A stretch of DNA of 64,000 nucleotides from positions 23,019 to 87,018 of the forward strand of contig NZ_FWYD01000014.1 of assembly GCF_900176485.1 (NCBI RefSeq). Reading direction: 5' to 3'. The position numbers and the translations under genes were made by a program. The notes below the pieces were generated by a model. That model was not told where the DNA came from and did no database searches. It saw only the letters and a list, made by a program, of their open reading frames with translations. This document shows positions 33,961-42,240 of this stretch, in pieces. Every line of letters begins with the position of its first letter. Within the stretch, counting starts at the first letter, position 1. Origin of the DNA: Primorskyibacter flagellatus (lineage in GTDB: Bacteria; Pseudomonadota; Alphaproteobacteria; Rhodobacterales; Rhodobacteraceae).

Positions 33961-35886
33961 TCAAACTTTCCAACCCAGAGCGTTCAGCCGGGAAATCAGC
34001 CTTTCGATTGACGCGTTGTCCTCCAGATCAATCGCGTTCATCTTCCAGAACCAGTAGATATATTTTGCGAATTCCGGCTGCGCCACTTTCGCCTGCGCAA
34101 ACGCTTCGGACACGCCGATCTTCGGCACGTTGGCGCAGATATGATGGAAGTCGACCCCGGCAAACAAGACCGACGGCTTGCCGAAGAACATCGCATGAAA
34201 GGCCGCACTGGAATTCTGCGTCACGACAAGATCGCAGGTCGCCAGGGCCTCTTCCATGCCCATATTTTCTACCCTGAAACGCGGATATTGTGCCTGAAGG
34301 GCATCAAGCGCCTTTTGCTCTGCGTCAGAGTAGCTTTCGTTCGGATGCAGGGTTGCGACAATGGGCAAACTGCTGTTTTGCAACGCCTCTTCGATCATCT
34401 TGATCGGAGAGGTGCTTTGAAAGGATCGGTGTTGCATCAACCTTCCCTGCAAGGGCATGTAGATGAAACCGTCGCGCGACGCCTGCTTTGCACGTCGCCC
34501 GAATAGCCTTTCCTGCCAGTCGTCAAAAAACGTCGCCGCCGCAGCGGCATCAATCTTGCCGGGGTCGAACAGTGCCTTTGCGCTTTGCCATTGCCAGCGC
34601 GCCGCGCATCGTTCGAACTGCCAGAACGTGCCTGCATAAAGCCGCCGAAAGACCAGCCCGTTGCGGCCAATCGGTTCGGACATATGAACGAGGCTCATCT
34701 CGGCCGAGGCCTCCGATTGCCGATGCTTCGGGGCATTTCGCGACAGGGTCACTTCTGTCCCGGTCTGTCGGCCGACCTCCTGGATCGCGTTATACACTTC
34801 GTGTTCGCCGTGACGGGCGCGCTCAAGGCTCTTGCTTGTCAGATACAGGCGAATGCCAGGTCTGGCGCGCGTGGTTCGGCCCGACATGCCGGGGCTAAAG
34901 GCCTTTTGGGCGATCGGGCGCAATCTGATCAAGGTGCGTTGCTTGGCGTCAGTCCGGTCACTTTGCTTTTGCGGAACGTGAACGAGCGTCGCCAAAATCC
35001 GGGCATAAAGCAGGAATTCGACGCTTGGATCGTTCCGCCCCACCAGCGTATAGCCCCGAAAGAACGCCTCCATCGCGTCGTCGGGAATGACCTGTCCCGG
35101 CCGCAAATCCGCTTCGCTGCGCAGGATCGACGTGTAATCCAGAAGGATCTTGCCAATGTCGAACCCGACCGGCGCGCGCTGATCCTTTGAAAAGTCGATG
35201 CAGGCCATCCGGTGCCCGTCAAAGATCAGGTTGCGCATGTGGAAATCGCCGTGCTGAACGGCCGACACGGTTTCGCGCCCCTGAAAGCCGGGTTCCAGCT
35301 GCGCCAGCTTGGCGATCCCCTTCAGGAACAGGGGTTTGGCCGCGACCTTGATCTCGCCAGTCGTGATCTGGTTCCGCAGCCTTTGATAATATCCGACGGT
35401 GTGTTGCGGCTGAAACCCGCGCGTTTCAGGGCCACCGGCGCGATGATACGCATCCAGCCAGCGACCGGCATGTTCGAGCAATACCAGTTGGGCGGCGCGG
35501 TCGAAACTCGCCTCGCGCATGAATTCGGAAAGCGGGCGGCCTTCGATATAGGTCATCAGGCTCGCCTGCTGTCTGGCATCCAGATAAACCGGTTCGGGCA
35601 CCGTCAGATGATCGGAATGCGGAAACAGATCGAACGCCGTGGACTGCATCCGGTATTCTGTCGTAAATCCGTGCGGCTCCAACGGGCGCAATTGGTATTT
35701 ATAGGTAAAGCGCCCGCAATCTTCATGCTCTGCCAGATAGCTGATCCGAGATATTGCGGGATCGTCGCGTTTTGACAGACGCGTCAATGTCCAGCCGGTG
35801 CGCGGCAGACCCGCACCACTGGCGAAATCCCCAAACGCCCGTTCGGACTGGATTTCAAGTTCGGAAAGCTGCCTGCCAGGCCTCAT
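33961..35886 (-). CDS. Fusion of APH-like kinase domain and capsule polysaccharide transferase-like domain
   Basis: A 641-residue cytoplasmic protein without signal or membrane segments. Residues 1-340 look like an aminoglycoside/choline kinase-type phosphotransferase: the catalytic loop is HGDFHMRN (His212, Asp214, Asn219), followed by the metal-binding IDF (Asp231). A small-lobe region includes RFTYKYQLRPLEPHG. From about residue 360 a second domain resembles capsule transferases of the KpsC/KpsS type: FIYMPLQGRLMQHRSF, PIVATLHPNESYSDAE and VVTQNSSAAFHAMFFGKPSV. The start at 35886 avoids a Cys/Arg-rich, unlikely extension to 35997. It may phosphorylate and glycosylate a surface glycan or its lipid primer. 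Domain calls are by motif; the combined function is inference. Confidence 0.78.
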   Translation of the reverse strand: MRPGRQLSELEIQSERAFGDFASGAGLPRTGWTLTRLSKRDDPAISRISYLAEHEDCGRFTYKYQLRPLEPHGFTTEYRMQSTAFDLFPHSDHLTVPEPVYLDARQQASLMTYIEGRPLSEFMREASFDRAAQLVLLEHAGRWLDAYHRAGGPETRGFQPQHTVGYYQRLRNQITTGEIKVAAKPLFLKGIAKLAQLEPGFQGRETVSAVQHGDFHMRNLIFDGHRMACIDFSKDQRAPVGFDIGKILLDYTSILRSEADLRPGQVIPDDAMEAFFRGYTLVGRNDPSVEFLLYARILATLVHVPQKQSDRTDAKQRTLIRLRPIAQKAFSPGMSGRTTRARPGIRLYLTSKSLERARHGEHEVYNAIQEVGRQTGTEVTLSRNAPKHRQSEASAEMSLVHMSEPIGRNGLVFRRLYAGTFWQFERCAARWQWQSAKALFDPGKIDAAAAATFFDDWQERLFGRRAKQASRDGFIYMPLQGRLMQHRSFQSTSPIKMIEEALQNSSLPIVATLHPNESYSDAEQKALDALQAQYPRFRVENMGMEEALATCDLVVTQNSSAAFHAMFFGKPSVLFAGVDFHHICANVPKIGVSEAFAQAKVAQPEFAKYIYWFWKMNAIDLEDNASIERLISRLNALGWKV

Positions 35887-36084
35887 GTGGTTCCTGTTGC
35901 CTCTGCGCTGATGCGATGCCCCGCACGCCATGCTGCAAGTATTGCGCGCATTTGGCAAACGGCACGATCCCGGCGGCCTCTGTACGGGGCCGCACAATGC
36001 CGGTTCATCCAGCAGGTGCTCTTCGCTCTTGATCCGCGCTGGCCGGGACTACACTCTTTGCCAAAGCAAAGAAGGAACGTGCAG

Positions 36085-36666
36085 ATGCGGAAATTACAAA
36101 GCCAGGGCGTGCATCACATCACCCTTGTGGGGGCCGACCGGCAAACCTCGATTGATTTCTGGGAAGGGCTGCTGGGAATGCCGTTTGTCTTCGATCAGCC
36201 CAATCTGGATGACCCGGATGAAGGGCATGTCTACTTCGACCCCGGTGACGGTCGGCTGATCACGGTCTTTACCAATGAAAGCCGCAAACCCCAGCCCAAC
36301 CGCACCCCGACCGATCCCGGCTGCGTGCATCACCTTGCCTTTTCGGTCAGTCAGGCGACGTTCTGGCAAGCGGTAGAGCGGCTGGACGAGCGCGGCATTC
36401 GCCATTCCGGCCCGAAGGATCGCGGCTTTATGGATTCGATCTATTTCAAGGATCCGATGGGCCTGCTGATCGAATTGGCCTCTTACCGGTTCGAGCCGCC
36501 GGAAGGGTGCCGCCATGCCGATGTGATGATCGAGGCGCACCGGATCCGCGTGGCCCGCGGCGATCACCATATAGACCGCATTCACCTTGCCGACGCGATC
36601 GAGGCACTGACCACGCGCAGACACAGCTCTCTGTCCGAGGACCGATCGCCGAAAAACCCGTATTAG
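36085..36666 (+). CDS. VOC family (glyoxalase/dioxygenase-like) protein
   Basis: A 193-residue vicinal-oxygen-chelate protein. Two metal ligand regions are visible: His in VHHITLVGADRQTSIDFWEG and His in CVHHLAFSV; the Glu ligand is in GLLIELASYRFEP. Family members are dioxygenases, lyases or isomerases, and the reaction here is unknown. GAAGGA precedes the ATG at 36085. About 50 C-terminal residues past the fold are polar and unremarkable. It is a single gene transcribed away from the kinase/transferase fusion. Confidence 0.87.
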   Translation: MRKLQSQGVHHITLVGADRQTSIDFWEGLLGMPFVFDQPNLDDPDEGHVYFDPGDGRLITVFTNESRKPQPNRTPTDPGCVHHLAFSVSQATFWQAVERLDERGIRHSGPKDRGFMDSIYFKDPMGLLIELASYRFEPPEGCRHADVMIEAHRIRVARGDHHIDRIHLADAIEALTTRRHSSLSEDRSPKNPY

Positions 36667-37037
36667 GTCGAAAGGCGTTTGCGTGTAAGGAAGCGGCCGG
36701 AATCGTCGCAGTTATATCGACAAATCAGCGGGATGAGAGGTCCACGCCGACGGTATTGCTTTCGATGTTTGGGGGATGCCGCAACACATGTCAAAAGCGG
36801 CAATCCCCATCCGGATGTGTCAAAATCAGGCCGGCCCAAGATACGATTGCCGGTGCTCATATGCGTTAACCATCTGTAAAAACCGCATCACGCAGAATTG
36901 AGTATAACTTGACTGAATTGATCTTATCGAATAATTAACATGCACGATCGTTTGGCTAGAAATGGCCTAGGGTTGGGGTGCGCCGCATTTGGGGAAAATG
37001 TATGTGGCGCTTATTGTTGTAATAGGAGATTGAGTTT
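36667..37037. promoter_or_regulatory. Intergenic region with candidate promoter of the VPLPA-CTERM gene
   Basis: A 371-bp gap with no believable coding frame. Its second half is AT-rich for this genome. A candidate promoter has TTGACT at 36909-36914 and AATAAT near 36930, at a shorter than ideal 15-bp spacing. Related elements ATGTCAAAA and GTGTCAAAA occur at about 36789 and 36823. A clear TAGGAGA ribosome site (about 37022) precedes the next gene. Confidence 0.4.
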
Positions 37038-37643
37038 ATGGGAAAATTTCTAGCGGCTGCGGCCGTTTCGGCATTGATGACGACTGGTGCATACGCCGCG
37101 ACTTTCTCCGGTAGCTTTGCGCTTTCGGGTGACGCGTTTTCAGATCCGGGCCTTGTTGTGAACGCCGATCCGATGTCGCACACCGGCAGCTTTGACCTTG
37201 ACGTTGGTGACAGCATCACGTTCGACCTGTTCGACATCTGGACAGACGAAAACTCCGTTGGTAGCGATGACACCGTCGCGCAATCCATCATCGCGGATTT
37301 CAACTTCACATCGCCAGTCGTCAGCGGCACCCTTGGCGGCTCTTCCATCGGCAATCGTTCGTTCACTGGTTTTTACCAGAGTGGCTCGGTTAGCTGGGGT
37401 GGCCCGGTCAGCCTGGCGTTCGGCAATGGCGGACAGCTGGATCTGGAACTGAGCGATGCGACGTTCAACCGCGGCAACTGGTGGAGCACAACTCCCGGTG
37501 ACGAGAATGGTGCCACCATTCGGTTGACAGCAACTTATGTATCGGAATCGGTTTCGGCAGTTCCGCTGCCAGCCAGCGGCCTTCTTCTGGTTGCCGGTCT
37601 GGGTGGTCTTGCTGCGGCGCGTCGTCGTAAGAAAGCCAGCTGA
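37038..37643 (+). CDS. Exported protein with VPLPA-CTERM sorting signal
   Basis: A 201-residue secreted protein. Residues 1-20 are a signal peptide ending TTGAYA. The body is rich in Ser, Gly, Asp and Thr, with few charges, as expected for a beta-rich surface protein. The C-terminus is the tripartite sorting signal AVPLPASGLLLVAGLGGLAA followed by ARRRKKAS: motif, membrane segment and basic tail. In Rhodobacteraceae such VPLPA proteins are thought to be handled by an exosortase-like system linked to exopolysaccharide production. It is a single gene with a strong terminator behind it. Confidence 0.88.
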   Translation: MGKFLAAAAVSALMTTGAYAATFSGSFALSGDAFSDPGLVVNADPMSHTGSFDLDVGDSITFDLFDIWTDENSVGSDDTVAQSIIADFNFTSPVVSGTLGGSSIGNRSFTGFYQSGSVSWGGPVSLAFGNGGQLDLELSDATFNRGNWWSTTPGDENGATIRLTATYVSESVSAVPLPASGLLLVAGLGGLAAARRRKKAS

Positions 37644-37676
37644 ATCCAAGCTCTGTCAATCTGAGCGAAGACTTCA

Positions 37677-37710
37677 AAACGGGCCGCATCATCGGCCCGT
37701 TTTGCTTTTT
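37677..37710 (+). terminator. Rho-independent terminator of the VPLPA-CTERM gene
   Basis: AAACGGGCCG (37677-37686) pairs perfectly over 10 bp with CGGCCCGTTT (37693-37702), loop CATCAT, then TGCTTTTT. Confidence 0.9.
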
Positions 37711-37947
37711 GGCACCAAGCAACAAAATTGTGCCGCTCACATGCCAAGCCTCATTTACCGCTTGAACGGACAATACTGATCATCAGCCAGGCATCGTAGC
37801 GCGAAGAACCGTCTTAGCGCGCGACGATGACAACGGATGAGGGTACACGCCCAGGCGGGCGGCTTTGCTCTGCAATCTCTCTTCCGATCAATTGCACCCA
37901 AGTTGCCGTCAAGCAGCGCGGCACCGCGACCGGACTGACGCTGAACG
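37711..37947. other. Intergenic region between two convergent units
   Basis: Nothing coding is visible. A 6-bp stem CTGACG/CGTCAG at 37935-37951 overlaps the tamB stop codon, and no T-run follows it on the minus strand. Confidence 0.5.
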
Positions 37948-40900
37948 TCAGTAATCCCGCTCGAAATAGATGCCCAACCCGGTATCGCCATCCGACGACA
38001 CGCTGCCCCGCGCAGTGATTGACGGGGTGATGCTGAGGTTCAGGTTCACCTCGCTATCACCCGACGCATCGACCGTCACATCCGTATAGATGTTTTCCGA
38101 GATATACTTGCCCAATCGCAGCCCGGCATTGCCCTCTTCGTCGGTGGTCACGTCCAGATCATCAACGCCAAAGCCCATTCGCAGCCGGTCCATGATGCCA
38201 TCCCCGCCGCGCCCGACAAGCGTGTTGATCGCCGATGCAATCTGCAAGGCTTGAAACGCCGAAATCTCGGACATGTCACGCCCGAACAGAAGCTGGGCAA
38301 GGATGTCCTCTTCGGGCAGGTCCGGCGTCGAGGTAATCGTAACTTCGGGCTCAGAGGCCAGCCCCTCGATGATGAACCGCACGGTCACATCGCCTGAGTC
38401 AGTCTCGGCCACGACCCGCAGATACGGATCGAAATCGCCCAGAAGCTGCGCTGATGCTTCGGTTATGTCCAACCGTTTTCCCAAGATATTGAACCGGCCC
38501 CGCACGAGGTCAAATTCGCCCTGCGGCACGACATTCGTGGTGGTTCCCGTCAGGCGCAACTCTCCGCCCAGTTCGGCATCCAACCCGCGCCCACGCACGA
38601 AAATCCTTGCAGGCGCACGGATCAGCAGGTCCAGCGGATAAGACGCACCCGCAGAGGCTGTGCCGGAAGACGACCCACCAGCCCCGGCATCCTCTTTGCC
38701 CGCGCGATTGAGCGTGGCACGCACATCTCGGGGCGCATTGACGTGGTGCAGACCGAACACGCTGCCCGATGGTCCCATGCCCGTATCGGCCACGCGCAGT
38801 TCCACCGAATTCAGTATCAGTTCACCTGCGATCAGGGCACCGCCCGTCAGTGGCCCGCGCATGGTGATGTTGCCATCGGCCTTGGCCTCATAGAGGCCCG
38901 GCTTGACCAGATCCAGCCCGTTCAGCGCCAGCGCCAGATCGGCGGGATAGGACGGCGTCAGCGTGATTGCCCCGCCCAGCCGCAGCCGTCCGCCCGAAGA
39001 CAGATTGCCGTTGAAATCAAGGTTGGCACGCCCGCCGCCCAGATTTACCGCGCCAGAGATGCCGGTGATCGACAGCCCGGCACTTGGCACCACCACCTGA
39101 GCGCTGCTCAGCGACGCGCGCCCAGACAGCGATTGCAACGCCAGTGGCCCGTTGATGCCGATGTCGAAATCCACCGCGCCGGAAATCAGGTTCGGGGCGG
39201 CGAGGCTGCTGACCAGCCCCAGCGGTGCATTGCCGCGCACCGTCAAGTTGGCGCGCGCATTGGCGACGTCATATTGCCCGTCAATATCGGCGGCGATGCC
39301 CCCCGGCCCGGTCGCGCTGACATCCACCGTATAAGGCCCGCCCGATGCGCTGATCAAACCGCTGGCCGTCGCCCGGCCCGAGAAATCCGCCGCGTATAGT
39401 CCGATGTCGCGCAAGGCTGCGGAAAACCGCAGACGGCTGCGCTCTGACGACAGCGATCCGGTCAGATCCGCCGTCAGTTCCGGCGTTGCGATTTCCAGTT
39501 GATCGAAGACAAAGGTGCCGCTTTCGCGCCGCAGCGTGGTTTCAAACGTGCTGCGCCCGACAAGCAGCTTGTCAGCCTCGGCAATTCCTGTGCGCAGAGA
39601 CTGGCCAACGACGCTGGCCGTCGCGTTCAGATCGCCCGATGCCAGATAGGTGCCCGATCCGTCCAGTTGCACGCCGCCGCCGATGGGACGTCCGGCGATC
39701 TGCGCATAGGCCGACAGGTCCTGCACCTGCGCGCTGCCCTCTGCGGTGACAGAAACCAGCGCCAGTGCGTCGGTGATGGCCGTTCCGCGCGCGCTAAGCT
39801 GCGCGGCACCCGGCCCCTCGCCGTTTACATCGAACACCCAGTCGTCACCGGTCTGTGTGACCGTGCCGCTAATCCGGGCAGCGCCGCTAAGCTGGCCGTC
39901 AAGACGGCTTGCATCCGGTGCGATCAGCGTGAACCGCCCTGCGCTGTTGCCATCGATCAGCGTGCCGTCGGCGTCAAGCCGCAGCCCGTCGGCGTCGATC
40001 TTCGCACTTTCCAGCGTCAGGCCCGTTTCATCCTGGCGCGCAACCACGGCAAGCGTCGCAGGCCCCGCGAACAGCCGGTCGAAATTCTGCTGCCCGATGG
40101 CCAGATCGCGCGTGGTGCCATTGGCCTCGACGTTGAAATGCTGCGTTTCAGGCTCAAAGCGGCCATCGACGGTCAGGGTCGCGGCCCCCGCCAATGGGCG
40201 ACCCGCGATCTCGGCAAAGGCGGCCAGATCACCGGCTTGCAATTCGCCATTTCCGGACAGTGCCACCAGCGCCCCGTTCAGCGTTTCTGCCCTGCCTTTG
40301 GCTGCGATTGTGGCATCGCCCGGCCCCGCGCCATCAACGTCGAAATCCCAATTGTCTTCGGTCTGCTTGAACGTCCCCGACAGGCGCGCTGGCCCTTGCA
40401 GGCGCGGCTCTATCAGCCCGGCATTTGCCGTGACCAACGAGAATTGACCGGCGCTGTCGCCAGTGGCAAGGGTGCCGCTGGCCTCCAGCTTTGTGCCGTT
40501 CGCGTCGATGACAAAATTGTTCAGCGTGACCCCGCCCTCATCACGCAGGGCGGATAGCGACAACGCCGCCTCACCGGCAAACAGCCGGTCGAAATTGTCC
40601 TGCCCCAGCGCCAGATCGGTGGTCGTGCCGTTTGCCGTCAGGTTGAATCCGCGCGAAATCGCCGAGACCCGCCCCGCGATCTGCAATTGCGCGGACCCAT
40701 CCAGCGGTTGTCCGACAAGCGGTGCAAACCGGCCAAGATCATTTGCCGACAGCGCGATATTGCCCGATATATCCGTCTCGACCGCGCCCTCGACCGAGGC
40801 AACCGTCGCGTCGCCGTTCAGCATGTAATCGGCACCGTTCAGGCGGATCGCGCTGAGATTCAGCGGATTGCCTTCGGTATAATCAAAACTCACATCACCG

Positions 40901-42240
40901 CTCAGGTCCGCCCCTACCGCAGCGGCCAGCGCCTCGTCAGAGAAACCCAAGCCCCCGATCTTGAGGTTCAGATCGCCCAGCACTTGGCCCAAGACGGATC
41001 CTTCACCGCGCCGCAGCGTCCCGTCCCCGGCCAGCACCAATGCCTCGGCCGTCAGATCCGGCCGCGCGAAACGGTCTGCAGAAATCCGCGCCTGCCAGAC
41101 ATCGCTTTGTGCGCTGTCGAATTGCAAACCCAGTTGCGCAGAACCAACCTCTGTCCGGTCGCCGGGGATCGCCAGCAACACGGGCGCGCCGTCTTCTGAC
41201 GCGATGCGCGCCTCAAGGTCAAACCGCTCTGGCCATTGGTCCGGGCCCAGCGCAGCGCTGCCCTGGACAGAGATCGTCTGCGCCTGCACATCCAGTTCCG
41301 TCAGTTCAAGCCGACCATCCTCATAGCTGACACCAGAGGCATCAAGCGACAGGTCCGCGCCGACAAAATCGCGATAGTCCGGTTGCAGCAGCGGTCGAAT
41401 GTCGCCGCCAAGCTGTGCGGCAAAACGGTGGCCGGTCTCGGATGGCGTGTCGCCTTCGACCCGCGACAGCGTGACGGTGCCCACAAGACGGGGTTCATTA
41501 TCTGTCTCCAGCGCGATTTCCGCCCCGAAGGCGTCCAGCGGTCCGTCGCCCTGCACGGTCAGCGACAACGCAGGCGTTTGGGGCAGGCCAATCAGTGTGG
41601 CAACCAATCCGTCCGCGCCCTCTTCGACACTCAGATCCAGTGTCAGGTTGCGGCTCTCGTTGGCGTAGCTTCCCGCAAGGTTCAGCGCGATGTCGGTGCC
41701 TTCTGTGCCTTGCGCAGTCAGCGCGGCCTCACCCTCGCCGCCGGACAGTTGGGCAGAGCCTTCCAGCGTCACCACCACTTCGCGGCCCAGAACGGTCGGT
41801 CCCAGGCGGACACGCTCTGCGGCGATCTTGCCGATATTGATGGACACGGGCAGATCTGGCAGCACGAAAGGCGTCGCCTCGGGGGCGGGTGTGTCCGGCC
41901 CGGTGGAGACCGGCAAACGGTCCAGATCAATCTCTGTCGCGGAAAACTCCTCGACCACGACAGCGCCGCGCAGCAAGGCAGAACGTTTCCAGTCCAGCAC
42001 GATGCCGCGCACGGTGATCCAGACGCCCTGATCGTCTGCGATCGTCATCTCTTCGATCGTCGCCGTCGAACTTAGCGCGCCCTCGAACCCGACAATCCGC
42101 ACCGACCGTCCGGCAGAGGACAGGTTATCCTCCAGCAGGCCCTGAAGGTAGCCGCGGTCTTCCTCCTGCGTTTGTGCAGTGGCCGCCATCGGCAGCATGA
42201 GGCTGGCAAGAATGACAAGGATGCAGGTCAGATGTTTCAA
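37948..42240 (-). CDS. tamB: Translocation and assembly module subunit TamB
   Basis: A 1430-residue envelope protein that partners TamA in outer-membrane assembly and is of the AsmA-like, lipid-bridge family. It has an N-terminal signal or anchor (MKHLTCILVILASLMLPMAA). A very long beta-rich body follows. The C-terminal TamB/DUF490 domain contains FDLVRGRFNILGKRLDITEA and LPEEDILAQLLFGRDMSEIS and ends GLGIYFERDY, as in the family. The middle contains at least two tandem copies of a roughly 170-residue unit marked by LALGQDNFDRLFAG and LAIGQQNFDRLFAG. The start overlaps the tamA stop by 4 nt. Confidence 0.94.
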   Translation of the reverse strand: MKHLTCILVILASLMLPMAATAQTQEEDRGYLQGLLEDNLSSAGRSVRIVGFEGALSSTATIEEMTIADDQGVWITVRGIVLDWKRSALLRGAVVVEEFSATEIDLDRLPVSTGPDTPAPEATPFVLPDLPVSINIGKIAAERVRLGPTVLGREVVVTLEGSAQLSGGEGEAALTAQGTEGTDIALNLAGSYANESRNLTLDLSVEEGADGLVATLIGLPQTPALSLTVQGDGPLDAFGAEIALETDNEPRLVGTVTLSRVEGDTPSETGHRFAAQLGGDIRPLLQPDYRDFVGADLSLDASGVSYEDGRLELTELDVQAQTISVQGSAALGPDQWPERFDLEARIASEDGAPVLLAIPGDRTEVGSAQLGLQFDSAQSDVWQARISADRFARPDLTAEALVLAGDGTLRRGEGSVLGQVLGDLNLKIGGLGFSDEALAAAVGADLSGDVSFDYTEGNPLNLSAIRLNGADYMLNGDATVASVEGAVETDISGNIALSANDLGRFAPLVGQPLDGSAQLQIAGRVSAISRGFNLTANGTTTDLALGQDNFDRLFAGEAALSLSALRDEGGVTLNNFVIDANGTKLEASGTLATGDSAGQFSLVTANAGLIEPRLQGPARLSGTFKQTEDNWDFDVDGAGPGDATIAAKGRAETLNGALVALSGNGELQAGDLAAFAEIAGRPLAGAATLTVDGRFEPETQHFNVEANGTTRDLAIGQQNFDRLFAGPATLAVVARQDETGLTLESAKIDADGLRLDADGTLIDGNSAGRFTLIAPDASRLDGQLSGAARISGTVTQTGDDWVFDVNGEGPGAAQLSARGTAITDALALVSVTAEGSAQVQDLSAYAQIAGRPIGGGVQLDGSGTYLASGDLNATASVVGQSLRTGIAEADKLLVGRSTFETTLRRESGTFVFDQLEIATPELTADLTGSLSSERSRLRFSAALRDIGLYAADFSGRATASGLISASGGPYTVDVSATGPGGIAADIDGQYDVANARANLTVRGNAPLGLVSSLAAPNLISGAVDFDIGINGPLALQSLSGRASLSSAQVVVPSAGLSITGISGAVNLGGGRANLDFNGNLSSGGRLRLGGAITLTPSYPADLALALNGLDLVKPGLYEAKADGNITMRGPLTGGALIAGELILNSVELRVADTGMGPSGSVFGLHHVNAPRDVRATLNRAGKEDAGAGGSSSGTASAGASYPLDLLIRAPARIFVRGRGLDAELGGELRLTGTTTNVVPQGEFDLVRGRFNILGKRLDITEASAQLLGDFDPYLRVVAETDSGDVTVRFIIEGLASEPEVTITSTPDLPEEDILAQLLFGRDMSEISAFQALQIASAINTLVGRGGDGIMDRLRMGFGVDDLDVTTDEEGNAGLRLGKYISENIYTDVTVDASGDSEVNLNLSITPSITARGSVSSDGDTGLGIYFERDY

